A stretch of DNA of 50,154 nt from Aquificales bacterium (GTDB lineage Bacteria > Aquificota > Aquificia > Aquificales > Aquificaceae). Shown one piece after another: positions 26,521-36,240 of this stretch (positions within the stretch are counted from its first letter, which is position 1; each line of letters starts with the position of its first letter). Under the pieces are notes generated by a model. It searched no databases. It worked only from the letters and a program-made list of their open reading frames with translations, and had not been told where the DNA came from. The stretch spans positions 1 to 50,154 of the forward strand of contig JALWBR010000053.1 of NCBI GenBank assembly GCA_027037055.1, written 5' to 3'. Position numbers and translations under genes: made by a program.

Positions 26521-29256
26521 TTATACATTATATTTCCTTCTTAACAAGGATATTATCATTATGCATATAAATATGTATGTGCCTGTAAAGAGGGAACAAC
26601 TGTCTTCTTTTATCTCAATACTGTGGCTTACAACGGTAGCGGTAAGTTCTATAAGGAAGGGATTGTTATTTTCATCATCAGAGGATACGAGAATGGTTCC
26701 CTTTATATTGCCGGATCGTGTAGGCTTTACTTTAATTCTTATAATGCATCCCGTCTCTGGTTGTATGACCTTTCCGCTACATTTGTCCTCGTAGATGATT
26801 ACGGGATCGGAGACAGTTACATTACTTATGGTCAGGGGATAATCCCCCTTATTGATTATAGGGATCTCCTTTATATATTCTTTGTTTGCTTCTATGACTC
26901 CGAGATTAATATTTGTTGAGGGAGAATATATCTGGGGTGAAGATCCATAACCGTTCAGTTCTATGGCTAAAAGGTTTGACTTAGGATCGTTTGATTCTAT
27001 TTTTAATATATCTTTGAATGATCCCTTTTCTTTGGGTTTAAAGGATATTTTAAGTGAACATGAGCTACCTTGAGGGATATCCTTTCCTGTGCACAGATCT
27101 TCTTTTACCATGAAACCTTTAGACCCTTCTGTGAAAACATTAATTATTTTTAAAGGATAAGGACCTCTGTTGATCACATTTATTGTCTTTACATTGCTCT
27201 CTTTACCCACCTTCGTGTTGCCGAAGTCAAGGCGACTTACATTTGTATATATTGCCGGATTTGATAGGGTTGGATCAAATTTGGCTACAAATACATCCCA
27301 GAATCCCCGTGAGGAAGGCTGGGTGGTCACGGGGATATCGGAAGAGGTTGTTTTACCTGTTACATATATGTTATTTTGGGAATCAAGAACAAGGCTCCTT
27401 ATCAGGTCATCATTGGAACCTCCGTAGTATGTGGAATATATGAGGGTGGTGAGATCTCCCGAAATCTTAAACACTATCCCGTTATCCCCGGGCGGTGGTT
27501 CTTCCATAAAGGCGTACCTTGTTACAGGAAACCCGAGAACATAATTATGTCCCACACCTACTATATTGCCGTTCCCATCTATTTTGATATCGTAGATTTC
27601 TTCATCCGACCTGCTTCCTATGTAAGTTGATGCCAAGATTTGTTTGAGATCTCCCCTTAACTTCGTTATAAAACCATCACCCCACGAGTAGCCTCCCTTG
27701 TTTACCGTTTGGTATGCTCCTGAAGTTACAGGGAAATCAAAGGACTTGGTTTTCCCCGCCACATATATATCACCGTTTTGATCAACCTCTATGGCGTTTG
27801 AATAATCAAGGGAGGTGCCACCCAGATGGGTTGAAGCGGATAGCTGAGGTGTTACCGTATCAATTATGGAAACGAAGACATCTGGAGCACTTGATATAAG
27901 CGGTTGAACAACACCAGAAGTTGTGGGGAAGTTGGAGGAGTTGGTATATCCTGTTATGTAGAGGGTATTATTCCTTATTTCCACATCGCTTAAACTTTCT
28001 ACACCGTCACCTCCCAGATAGGTTGAGAAAAGCAGATTTGAGAGATCCGGTGTAAATTTTGCAAGGATAATATCGTATCCCCCTGCAAGGGTGTTTTGGA
28101 TGGGATTTGCCAGCGGTATGTCCGTGCTATTTGATCTTCCCCCTATGTAAACATTACCGGAAGAGTCTATATTCACTGATGAACAATACTCATGGGCGCT
28201 TCCCCTGAAGAGGGTGCCTCCGAGTATGCTGTCAAGGTCCTTCGTCAATTTGAGTACAAAGCAGTCATAATCATTACTGTTATAGGGTCTTGAAGCTTGG
28301 AAACTGCAGAAGGAACAGTTGGGATTAGCATTGCAATCGCAAAGTCCGGGCATATCTCCTGAATCCGTATCTCCAACTATGTATATACTATTTCCCGATA
28401 TTGCTATATCTTTCCCGTACTCGGTCTGGGAACCGCCTATGTAAGTGGCGGATACGAGGTTGAAATCGGGATCAAATTTTGCAATGAAAGCGTCCCACCC
28501 GTTGCGGGTTTGATCCACCGCTGTAGAGGAAACGGGAAAGTCATAGGAATAAGTTGTGCCAGTTATATAAATGAAGCCCTGATCGTCTATCTCTATGTCC
28601 GCGCTGGAATCATTATAAGATGCGTATATTACTTCTCCATGAAGGAGGGGGTCAATGGTAATGGGGGATTCGGGATCATATTCACCCTTTATTTTGAATC
28701 CGTAAAAGTTATTTCTTATCCAATAAGCAACTGCCACCTTTTTACCCTTTTGGAAAGCTATGGGACTGGTAAATATTAATTTTTCACTTTTTAAATTGAC
28801 AACCAAATTACCTTCCTTGTCTTTATATATATCCTTTGCGCCTTCTATCTTAAATCTTAACCTTGATATGTCCTTTGCCTTAGAAAGTCTTATTATTTTT
28901 TCTACCCTGCCTTCTCTTAATACAAGATTTATCTTTAAATCCTTCCCTTTAAGAATGACCGATTTGTATGCCCGGAGATTTCTTTTCCAGCCCGTTTTAC
29001 CTTTGAATATATTGATTTTTGCCTTTAATTTATTTTCTCCTTCAACTCTTATAACTTTTAGACCTTCTATCCTTTCAGTGAATTTTTCCTTTTTAAGTAA
29101 ATACTCTATTTTTCCATCGGAAAGTATATTAATTGAGTAATATTTTCCATAGTTGATAAATTTACCCTTGTCTATTTCAATAAATGCGATAATATTTCCC
29201 GGCGATAAGCCTGCGAATAGTATAAGTAACCCTATTACCAATAAAGCACGACTCAT
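26521..29256 (-). CDS. Secreted SBBP beta-propeller / ASH surface protein
   Basis: A 911-residue relative of the 1608-residue protein. Signal peptide about 1-24; N-terminal SBBP-associated domain to about 210 (ending SPITIDPLLHG); about seven to eight SBBP repeats (IDSSGNVYIGG, VDQNGDIYVAG and similar) from 220 to 660; two ASH domains at about 665-765 and 770-870, each with a Cys pair (LCTG to SSCS; KCSG to TGCI). The tail is CSLFTGTYIFICIMIISLL then RRKYNV: cysteine, membrane helix, basic end. It follows the TolC-like gene by 18 bp and precedes the P-type pump by 5 bp, so it is in an operon adaptor-OMF-SBBP-pump. The domains point to surface display. How it relates to ion or drug export is not known. 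Confidence 0.85.
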   Translation of the reverse strand: MSRALLVIGLLILFAGLSPGNIIAFIEIDKGKFINYGKYYSINILSDGKIEYLLKKEKFTERIEGLKVIRVEGENKLKAKINIFKGKTGWKRNLRAYKSVILKGKDLKINLVLREGRVEKIIRLSKAKDISRLRFKIEGAKDIYKDKEGNLVVNLKSEKLIFTSPIAFQKGKKVAVAYWIRNNFYGFKIKGEYDPESPITIDPLLHGEVIYASYNDSSADIEIDDQGFIYITGTTYSYDFPVSSTAVDQTRNGWDAFIAKFDPDFNLVSATYIGGSQTEYGKDIAISGNSIYIVGDTDSGDMPGLCDCNANPNCSFCSFQASRPYNSNDYDCFVLKLTKDLDSILGGTLFRGSAHEYCSSVNIDSSGNVYIGGRSNSTDIPLANPIQNTLAGGYDIILAKFTPDLSNLLFSTYLGGDGVESLSDVEIRNNTLYITGYTNSSNFPTTSGVVQPLISSAPDVFVSIIDTVTPQLSASTHLGGTSLDYSNAIEVDQNGDIYVAGKTKSFDFPVTSGAYQTVNKGGYSWGDGFITKLRGDLKQILASTYIGSRSDEEIYDIKIDGNGNIVGVGHNYVLGFPVTRYAFMEEPPPGDNGIVFKISGDLTTLIYSTYYGGSNDDLIRSLVLDSQNNIYVTGKTTSSDIPVTTQPSSRGFWDVFVAKFDPTLSNPAIYTNVSRLDFGNTKVGKESNVKTINVINRGPYPLKIINVFTEGSKGFMVKEDLCTGKDIPQGSSCSLKISFKPKEKGSFKDILKIESNDPKSNLLAIELNGYGSSPQIYSPSTNINLGVIEANKEYIKEIPIINKGDYPLTISNVTVSDPVIIYEDKCSGKVIQPETGCIIRIKVKPTRSGNIKGTILVSSDDENNNPFLIELTATVVSHSIEIKEDSCSLFTGTYIFICIMIISLLRRKYNV

Positions 29257-29274
29257 ATCCTTCTTATTAATTTA

Positions 29275-30513
29275 TTAAAAAATCATCTGACCAACAAGCC
29301 TTTTAAGATCACTTATCTTCAAGTTATAGTTAAGGATCGCATTAAGATATCTTACTTTGATTTCCTCATAAGTTTTCCTTGCTTCAAGTATGTCAATGTA
29401 GGTGCTTATACCCGCTTCATACTTCCTTTCAACCGAATTAAGTATTTTCTTAGATGTTTCCAATTGGGATTTCCAAGCTTCTATTTCCGCCTCAATGACT
29501 TTAAGGTCCCTTTCAATATTTTCTACTTTCACCTTAAGTTTCTTTCTGAGATCCTTTATCTTTTCCATCTGTTTTATGGCTTCTATTTCGCTTTTGGCTA
29601 CCTTTGCCTTCGTATTTAAACCGTCAAACAAAACCCAGTCAAGCTTTACACCATAGCTGTATCCCGATTTAAATTTTTCAACAAGCCTGAAATTTTCAAA
29701 ATCCATATAGTTCCTTCCCTGATAATTAAAGAAGGCGAAAAGCTTAGGATAATAATTACTCGCATAAGCATTTTTCTGATCCCTATAAATTTCAAGGGTT
29801 TTTAAGGCGACCCTATAGGTGGTGTTATTTTTAATAAAGTTTTCTTTATCGTATTCGGGTTTTTGTTCCTTGATAAGTTCACCTTCTACATCTTCTATAT
29901 CCTTTCCTATAAAGGCGGAGAACTCCTTTTTTGCATTTTCAAAATCGTTTACAGCCTTTTTATACTCATATTCCGCTACCTTCCTTTGGGAGTTTGTTCT
30001 CAACAGATCAATTTCCGAGACTATACCTCTTTTATAAAGAAGCTTCACCTGTTTCTCCCTTTCCTTCCAGTATTTAAGCGTTTCTTCTTTCAGCTTTATA
30101 ATTTCCTTTTTGTAAAGTAGCCCGTAGTACATCTTCCTTGTCTGATTTGCCACTTCCGCTTTTACATCTTTTATTATTTCCTCTTGAAGTTTGACACCCT
30201 TCTTTGCTATCTTTATTGCCTCAAACACCACCTTGTTAAATAGTGCCTGCTGGACTGATATGCCGTACTCCTTTTGTTCTTCCGGGATAAAGGAGGATAT
30301 AAAATTGGGATCCCATTTTAAATATGATGCTGATAGGCTAATTACGGGATAAATACCTGATTTTGCTTCCCTTATTTCCTGCTCAAGTTTTTTTAAGTCA
30401 AGCTCGGAGGAAATAACCTCAATGTTATTTTCCAAAGAAATCCTGACCGCCTCTTCCAGCGTTATACTCCATGAGAAGCTAAGAATAAGAAAGCTTATAT
30501 ATAACCATCTCAT
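29275..30513 (-). CDS. TolC-family outer membrane efflux channel
   Basis: A 412-residue outer-membrane factor. Signal peptide about 1-16 (MRWLYISFLILSFSWS), then the two OEP repeats: ITLEEAVRISLENN starts the first, and long coiled-coil helices with VSEIDLLRT and GISTYIDILEAR mark the equatorial and periplasmic segments. It gives substrates of the RND pump an exit through the outer membrane. The start overlaps the adaptor stop by 4 bp. The cognate inner-membrane pump is divergent, at 31625-34654. Confidence 0.92.
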   Translation of the reverse strand: MRWLYISFLILSFSWSITLEEAVRISLENNIEVISSELDLKKLEQEIREAKSGIYPVISLSASYLKWDPNFISSFIPEEQKEYGISVQQALFNKVVFEAIKIAKKGVKLQEEIIKDVKAEVANQTRKMYYGLLYKKEIIKLKEETLKYWKEREKQVKLLYKRGIVSEIDLLRTNSQRKVAEYEYKKAVNDFENAKKEFSAFIGKDIEDVEGELIKEQKPEYDKENFIKNNTTYRVALKTLEIYRDQKNAYASNYYPKLFAFFNYQGRNYMDFENFRLVEKFKSGYSYGVKLDWVLFDGLNTKAKVAKSEIEAIKQMEKIKDLRKKLKVKVENIERDLKVIEAEIEAWKSQLETSKKILNSVERKYEAGISTYIDILEARKTYEEIKVRYLNAILNYNLKISDLKRLVGQMIF

Positions 30514-31571
30514 TTAATCCTCACCTTTACATCTTCCTTCAGCTTACTGCTGTTGTCTGTAACCACCAGATCATCTTCTTTTATGTCCCCTTTTATTAAA
30601 AGCTGGTTGTCCTCTTTGGTTACTATGGTTACTACCGTTCTTCTAACGGATTCACCGTCATACACCCATACAAAGCTTGTATTTCCTGAAAACTGAACTG
30701 CGTGTTCTGGCACCCTGAAAACCTTTTCTTTTCCGACGGATATCTTGGCTATACCGAACATACCCGGCTTTACAGATTTTTTATCCTTTTTTATTTCCGC
30801 TTTAACCCTTATCATCTTGTCCCTGTCCGCAACTGGCGAAATGTAAACAATTTTACCTATTACTTCACCCACACCTTCTATCTCAATGGGTATCTCCTCA
30901 CCTTTTGATAGCCTGGTTATGTATCTCTGAGGTATCCTGAAAACTCCGTACAGTTTATCCGTGCTGACAAGCCTCAACAGTTTATGTTGGGGAGATACAT
31001 TTTCTCCCTCGTCTATGAATATCTCAACTATCTCGCCGCTGAAGGGAGCCTTTATTTCAGTATAGGATAGTCTTAATTTCAACAATTCTATATTTGCCTT
31101 TATACTTTCAATTTGTGCTTTATAAGCCTTTAATGAAGATTCAAGCTTTGATAACTCTTCCTCGCTCACAATATCTTCCTTCTCAAGATCTTTTCTCCTT
31201 TCATACATCTCCTTTGTATTTTCATAGTTGGCTTTTACAACTTCAAGTTCGGATTTTGCCTTGTTGATAGAAGCCTTTATTTCTTCATCGTCTATCTTTA
31301 TAAGTAGATCTCCCTTTTTTACCCTTTCTCCCTCTTTAACAAATACCTTAACAACCGTGCCTCCCACTTTGGGTAGAAGGACAACATCCTTATCCGCTTC
31401 CAGAGTTGTATTTGCTTCATATAGTATTTCTATTTCCTCTTCTTTTAATTCAATTACTTTAACATCTACAACTTCTCCCACCGGCTGTTTTGCTTGACTG
31501 TTTTCCTTCTGGGTAGAGCATGAGTAGATTAATGATAATAATACTGCTAAATGAAGGATCAATTTAAACAT
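30510..31571 (-). CDS. RND efflux periplasmic adaptor lipoprotein
   Basis: A 353-residue membrane fusion protein. From ATG 31571 it begins with a lipoprotein signal ending LIYSC (lipobox, Cys about 18), then the lipoyl/barrel-sandwich half (VGGTVVKVFVKEGERVKKGDLL), a coiled-coil hairpin (about 100-160) and the second lipoyl half (IKAPFSGEIVE). Beta-barrel and membrane-proximal domains follow. It links the RND pump to the TolC-like channel. A reading from 31604 is rejected because it would start upstream of the promoter. The ATG lies 6 nt after a TATAAT box with no Shine-Dalgarno. Confidence 0.9.
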   Translation of the reverse strand: MFKLILHLAVLLSLIYSCSTQKENSQAKQPVGEVVDVKVIELKEEEIEILYEANTTLEADKDVVLLPKVGGTVVKVFVKEGERVKKGDLLIKIDDEEIKASINKAKSELEVVKANYENTKEMYERRKDLEKEDIVSEEELSKLESSLKAYKAQIESIKANIELLKLRLSYTEIKAPFSGEIVEIFIDEGENVSPQHKLLRLVSTDKLYGVFRIPQRYITRLSKGEEIPIEIEGVGEVIGKIVYISPVADRDKMIRVKAEIKKDKKSVKPGMFGIAKISVGKEKVFRVPEHAVQFSGNTSFVWVYDGESVRRTVVTIVTKEDNQLLIKGDIKEDDLVVTDNSSKLKEDVKVRIK

Positions 31572-31577
31572 GAAATG

Positions 31578-31614
31578 ATTATAACACACTGACTGACCAG
31601 TCATACATTATAAT
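31578..31614. promoter_or_regulatory. Divergent efflux promoters flanking a TetR-type operator
   Basis: Two TATAAT boxes face outward: minus strand 31583-31578 for the adaptor, plus strand 31609-31614 for the pump. Between them is the inverted repeat TGACTG-AC-CAGTCA (31590-31603). Neither has a good -35 box, so the palindrome occupies the place where RNA polymerase would sit for both. This is the usual layout of a TetR/AcrR-family repressor controlling a divergent pump. No such regulator is encoded here, so the protein is inferred. Confidence 0.65.
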
Positions 31615-31624
31615 ATTGAACATC

Positions 31625-34600
31625 ATGTACAGATTTTTTATCCGCAGACCAATTACCACTTGGATGTTCATGATTGCCTTTATGATCCTCGGTATAGCTT
31701 CCTATCTCAGAATTCCCATAGATAGATTTCCCGATGTGGACTTCCCCATGGTTGCTGTGGGAACACCCTTTCCGGGCGCTAACCCTTATGTTGTTGATGC
31801 AAATGTTACGAGGGTTATTGAGGAAGAGCTTGCAACTATAAGCGGTGTGGATTCAATAATTTCTCAGAGTTTTACGGGCATGTCAAGGATAATAGTTATG
31901 TTCAATCTTGATAAAGATATTGATAAGGGTGTTCAGGAGGTGAGGGATGCGGTAAGGAGGGCAACAGGAAAATTGCCTCCCGGTGCGGAACTTCCTTCAG
32001 TCAGCAAGGTGAACACCTCCCTTTCCCCCATCCTCGTTGCAATCCTTCACGGAGGTAAAGACTATGAAACAATGGCATACTATGCTGAGCATGTTATAAA
32101 AAAGGAATTTGAAAAAATAAAAGGTGTGGGAGAGGTACACCTTGGGGGATACAGGGATAAGGTTTTGTGGATAAGGATTGATCCAGAAAGGCTTTATTCA
32201 AGGGGTCTTACCGTTAAGGATGTGGTTAACGCCTTTAAGGCTAATCATATTGAAATGCCTTCTGGTAGGATATACAGCGGGAATAGGGAATATATACTGA
32301 GGGTTTACGGTAAGGCAAGATCACCCGAAGAGGTTAACGAGTTTGTTATAAGAAACGGTGTAAAGATAAAGGATATAGGCAGGGCGGAATTTACCTATGA
32401 TGAAAGGAGAAGTGTTACAAGGTTTAAAGGTGAAAGATCTGTTGTCCTCGTTGTTTATAAGCAGGTTAAGTCAAATACGGTAGGGACCGCTAATCTTATT
32501 AAGGAAAAGATAGAGGAACTGAACCGCAAATTGCCAGAAGGTATGCGTATAGATGTTAATTATGATTCTTCCGTTTTCATAAAAAGGAGTGTTGATGATG
32601 CCCTTATAGAGATAGTACTGGGAAGTTTGCTTACATCCCTTGCGGTATTCCTTTTCCTCGGAAATCTGAGGATGTCCCTCATACCCGCCATGGCTATACC
32701 CGTTTCTATACTCGGGACCATGTTTGTTATAGGAAACCTCGGCTACTCCCTCAACATGATAACCCTTATTGCCCTTGCTGTAGCTGTAGGTATAGTTATT
32801 GATGATGCCATAGTTGTCCTTGAAAGCATATACAGGAGGACTGAGGAGGGATTGGAAGGGAAGGAGGCTGCGGAGAAGGGTACAAGAATAGTAGTTTTTG
32901 CCCTTCTTGCTTCTACCGCTTCTATAGTAGTAATATTCCTACCCATAATATTTCTTAAGGGTGTTATAGGTAAATTCTTTAATGCTTTCGGCGTAACCCT
33001 TATAACAGCCATAGCTATCTCCTTTATTGTCGCCATATCCTTTACGCCTATGCTTTCCGCAAGACTTGTAAAAAGGTCTGAAAAAGAAAATCCCTTTATG
33101 AAGATTTACAGGCATTTTGAAGATGCCTTTGATGTGAGTTTGAAGTGGGCATTAAATCATAAATGGGTTGTTATAGTTCTATCTATCCTCAGTATAGTAG
33201 GCGGTTATTTTATGTTAAAGGCTACCAAAAAGGAATTTCATCCTATGACCGATGAGGGAAGATTCGTTATAAGGTTTGAGACGCCTTCGGGTTCTTCTCT
33301 TGACTTTACCGATAGTAAAGTAAGGAAGCTTGAGGGGATACTCGGGAGTAATCCTTATATAAAGCAGTACTCCATAGCTTTTGGTGAGGGTATTTTCGGT
33401 AGGGCTGATGTTAACGGAGGGATGGCTTTTGTTACACTCATAGATAGAAGGAAGAGACCTCATCAGAAGGAAGTGATGCAGATGGTAAGGGAAAAGATAA
33501 AAGAGATTAAAGATTTTAAGGCGACGGTTGAAGTGCCTTCCATAGTGGGAGGAGGAGCGGGAAGGATGGTTGATATCCAGTATGTTATAAAGGGTCCTTC
33601 CCTTGAAAAATTGGAGGAGATTGCAAATGTGGTAACGGAAAAACTTAAAAAGATGGGTGGGTATGTAGATGTTGATACAAATCTGAAGATAAACAAACCG
33701 GAGGTAAGGATATACATAGATAGGGCTAAAGCGGGAGAGATAGGTGTTACTGTGGAAGATATAGCTTTTACCCTTAATGCCCTTTTCGGAAAGATGAAGA
33801 TAGCTACCTACGAAGTGGGGTCTGAGAGCTACGATGTTTATATAAAGGCGGATGAGGATTTTCTCAATAACTTTGAGAATCTGAAAAAGGTTTATGTCAG
33901 AACACAAAGGGGGGATATGGTTCCTTTGTCTTCCCTTATAACCTATGAATTAAAGCCCGGATACAATGTTATTAACAGATACGACAGGCAGTATTCCTTC
34001 AGTCTTTTTGCAAATCTTTACGGAAAAAGTCAGGGGGAAGCCACGGCGGAGATTGAAGATCTGCTGAATGATATACTGCCCGACGGTTATACCTATGAAG
34101 TGGCGGGCATGGCAAAGGAGTTCAGGGAAGCCTTTAAGGGTCTCGCTCAAGCCCTTGTTATTGCACTCGTAGGTATGTATATGATCCTTGCTTCCTTGTT
34201 TGAAAGCTTCCTTCACCCTTTTACAGTTATGTTAACATTGCCCCTTGCCATCTCGGGCGTTTTCGGTCTGTTATTGATTACGGGAACATCACTCAGTGTA
34301 CCTTCTTATTTTGGAATAATCCTGCTCATGGGTATAGTGGCAAGGGATGCTGTTTTGTTTATAGAAAGGATTATTCAGCTGAGAAAGGAAGGCATGGAGA
34401 TGAGGGATGCCATAATGCAGGCGAGGAAGGAGAGGTTAAGACCCATACTTATGACGACAATAACTATAGTTTTTGCCCTTCTTCCGGTAGCCTTGGGTTT
34501 GTTTGAAGGTAGTGAAATAAGGAAGCCTATGGCTATAGCTGTTATCGGGGGAATAATGTCCGCCTTGCCCCTCAGCCTTTATGTTATTCCGGTGATATAT

Positions 34601-34654
34601 GAGATTGTAGATAGGATCAACCTGAGGAGACTATTTCCTCTTCGTCCTTCATAA
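31625..34654 (+). CDS. RND efflux pump inner-membrane subunit (HAE family)
   Basis: A 1009-residue proton-driven exporter of the hydrophobe/amphiphile RND class. It begins [12 protein letters not shown], the usual cytosolic N-terminus before TM1. There are two large periplasmic loops (about 35-330 and 550-850) and twelve membrane helices. TM4 has the proton-relay pair in [11 protein letters not shown] (about 395). Likely substrates are drugs, detergents or organics. The ATG at 31625 is 10 nt after TATAAT, so almost no leader. Its 3' end overlaps cimA, convergent, by 38 bp. Adaptor and outer-membrane channel are in the divergent operon. Confidence 0.93.
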   Translation: MYRFFIRRPITTWMFMIAFMILGIASYLRIPIDRFPDVDFPMVAVGTPFPGANPYVVDANVTRVIEEELATISGVDSIISQSFTGMSRIIVMFNLDKDIDKGVQEVRDAVRRATGKLPPGAELPSVSKVNTSLSPILVAILHGGKDYETMAYYAEHVIKKEFEKIKGVGEVHLGGYRDKVLWIRIDPERLYSRGLTVKDVVNAFKANHIEMPSGRIYSGNREYILRVYGKARSPEEVNEFVIRNGVKIKDIGRAEFTYDERRSVTRFKGERSVVLVVYKQVKSNTVGTANLIKEKIEELNRKLPEGMRIDVNYDSSVFIKRSVDDALIEIVLGSLLTSLAVFLFLGNLRMSLIPAMAIPVSILGTMFVIGNLGYSLNMITLIALAVAVGIVIDDAIVVLESIYRRTEEGLEGKEAAEKGTRIVVFALLASTASIVVIFLPIIFLKGVIGKFFNAFGVTLITAIAISFIVAISFTPMLSARLVKRSEKENPFMKIYRHFEDAFDVSLKWALNHKWVVIVLSILSIVGGYFMLKATKKEFHPMTDEGRFVIRFETPSGSSLDFTDSKVRKLEGILGSNPYIKQYSIAFGEGIFGRADVNGGMAFVTLIDRRKRPHQKEVMQMVREKIKEIKDFKATVEVPSIVGGGAGRMVDIQYVIKGPSLEKLEEIANVVTEKLKKMGGYVDVDTNLKINKPEVRIYIDRAKAGEIGVTVEDIAFTLNALFGKMKIATYEVGSESYDVYIKADEDFLNNFENLKKVYVRTQRGDMVPLSSLITYELKPGYNVINRYDRQYSFSLFANLYGKSQGEATAEIEDLLNDILPDGYTYEVAGMAKEFREAFKGLAQALVIALVGMYMILASLFESFLHPFTVMLTLPLAISGVFGLLLITGTSLSVPSYFGIILLMGIVARDAVLFIERIIQLRKEGMEMRDAIMQARKERLRPILMTTITIVFALLPVALGLFEGSEIRKPMAIAVIGGIMSALPLSLYVIPVIYEIVDRINLRRLFPLRPS

Positions 34655-36203
34655 GCTTGTATATCAAGCTATCCGTTAGTGCTATCCAAGAAGCTTCAAT
34701 GATATTGTCGGAAACACCTATGGTACTCCATTTCTTTCTTCCGTCTGTACACTCAATGAGCACCCTTACCCTCGCAGATGTACCCGCGGACTCGTTGACT
34801 ATCCTTACTTTATAATCAAGCAGTTGAACTTCTCTGAGGTTGGGATAGAATTCAACAAGTGCCTTTTTAAGAGCCTTATCCAGGGCGCTAACGGGACCGC
34901 TGTCAAGGGCTGCTGTGTGTTCATTAACTTCGTTTATGAAAAGTCTTACTGTTGCTTCCGATACCGGCTTTTCATCCATACTCCTTTTGGCTATAAGCAC
35001 CCTGTAGGCATCAAGTTCAAAGTAATTCTTTAGTAAACCGAAGTGTTTTTTGCACAGAAGTTCAAGGGAAGCTTCCGCTGTTTCAAAATGATACCCTTCA
35101 CTTTCCATCTCTTTTATCTTCTCAACAAGTTTTATAACCTCCGGAGATTTTTCATCAACAGATATTCCAAACTCCTTCAGCTTGTATATAACATTGCTTC
35201 TACCAGAGAGGTCTGATACGGTTATCTTTCTTTGATTACCTACAAGCTCCGGGTTTATATGTTCGTAAGTTTCCGAATGCCTTAATACTGCGGAGGCGTG
35301 GACACCCCCCTTGTGGGCAAAGGCACTTTCACCCACATAGGGCATGTTCCTCGGGAGGGACATGTTTGATAATTCCGCCACGAACATGGCAAGTTCTGTT
35401 AGCCTTCTCATGCTATCTTCGGGGATAACCTCATAACCCATTTTTATCTGTAAGTTGGGAATTATTGAGCATAGGTTGGCGTTGCCCACCCTCTCGCCTA
35501 TACCGTTTATAGTACCGTGAACCTGGGTGGCTCCTACAAGGACACCCATAATGGAATTAGCTACCGCGGTCTCGGAATCATTATGCATATGTACACCTAT
35601 CTTTGCTTCAGGAAATTTTTCTCTCACTTCGCTTACTATTTGGCTAACCTCGTGAGGTAATGTTCCCCCGTTTGTGTCGCATAGAACTATCCAATCCGCT
35701 CCCCCTTCAAGGGCTGATTCCAGAACCTTTAAGGCGTATTCTTTATTTCTTTTAAATCCGTCAAAGAAGTGTTCTGCATCAAAAATAAGCTCTTCCACAT
35801 CCTTCCTTAAAAAGCTCAGAGTTTCCCTTATCATGTTGAGATTCTCTTCAAGGGAGGTCCTAAGTGCGTGGGTTACATGCAGGTCCCAACTTTTGCCGAA
35901 AATGGTTATAACGCTTGTACCAGCCTTAAGCAGGGCTTCTACAAGGGGATCCTTATCAACTCTTATACCCGCCCTTCTTGTTGACCCGAAGGCTGTGAGT
36001 TTTGTGTGTTTAAGTTTGAGTTCCTTCGCCCTTGAAAAAAATACATTGTCCTTAGGATTTGAAGAGGGCCATCCTCCTTCTACATAGTCTATACCGAACT
36101 CATCAAGCTTTTCCAGTATCCTTAACTTATCTTCAACGGAGAAGTTAACACCAAAGGCTTGGGCGCCGTCCCTCAGTGTTGTATCATATATATATACCTT
36201 CAT
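34617..36203 (-). CDS. cimA: (R)-citramalate synthase
   Basis: A 528-residue enzyme that condenses pyruvate and acetyl-CoA to (R)-citramalate, opening the threonine-independent route to isoleucine. DRE-TIM barrel with the catalytic DTTLRDGAQ at 7-15, divalent metal HMHND at about 206-210, and GERVGNANL. The C-terminal region is a LeuA-type allosteric domain for isoleucine feedback. The long citramalate-type form (CimA2) with LCDTNGG separates it from 2-isopropylmalate synthase. Own promoter ATGACA-N17-TATCTT (36240-36212); the ATG comes 8 nt after the -10 box. Confidence 0.92.
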   Translation of the reverse strand: MKVYIYDTTLRDGAQAFGVNFSVEDKLRILEKLDEFGIDYVEGGWPSSNPKDNVFFSRAKELKLKHTKLTAFGSTRRAGIRVDKDPLVEALLKAGTSVITIFGKSWDLHVTHALRTSLEENLNMIRETLSFLRKDVEELIFDAEHFFDGFKRNKEYALKVLESALEGGADWIVLCDTNGGTLPHEVSQIVSEVREKFPEAKIGVHMHNDSETAVANSIMGVLVGATQVHGTINGIGERVGNANLCSIIPNLQIKMGYEVIPEDSMRRLTELAMFVAELSNMSLPRNMPYVGESAFAHKGGVHASAVLRHSETYEHINPELVGNQRKITVSDLSGRSNVIYKLKEFGISVDEKSPEVIKLVEKIKEMESEGYHFETAEASLELLCKKHFGLLKNYFELDAYRVLIAKRSMDEKPVSEATVRLFINEVNEHTAALDSGPVSALDKALKKALVEFYPNLREVQLLDYKVRIVNESAGTSARVRVLIECTDGRKKWSTIGVSDNIIEASWIALTDSLIYKLMKDEEEIVSSG

Positions 36204-36211
36204 AAGGGAAT

Positions 36212-36240
36212 AAGATACATTAAAAGGGGTATATTGTCAT
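36212..36240 (-). promoter_or_regulatory. cimA promoter
   Basis: ATGACA (36240-36235) and TATCTT (36217-36212) on the minus strand are 17 bp apart; the cimA ATG lies 8 nt downstream with no Shine-Dalgarno. The -35 box overlaps the divergent transglycosylase start codon (36239), so the two genes share this short region. Confidence 0.6.

Noticed and set aside
33215-33907. 230-codon minus-strand frame inside the RND pump gene
   Set aside because: Antisense shadow of a certain gene, no homology, no ribosome site.
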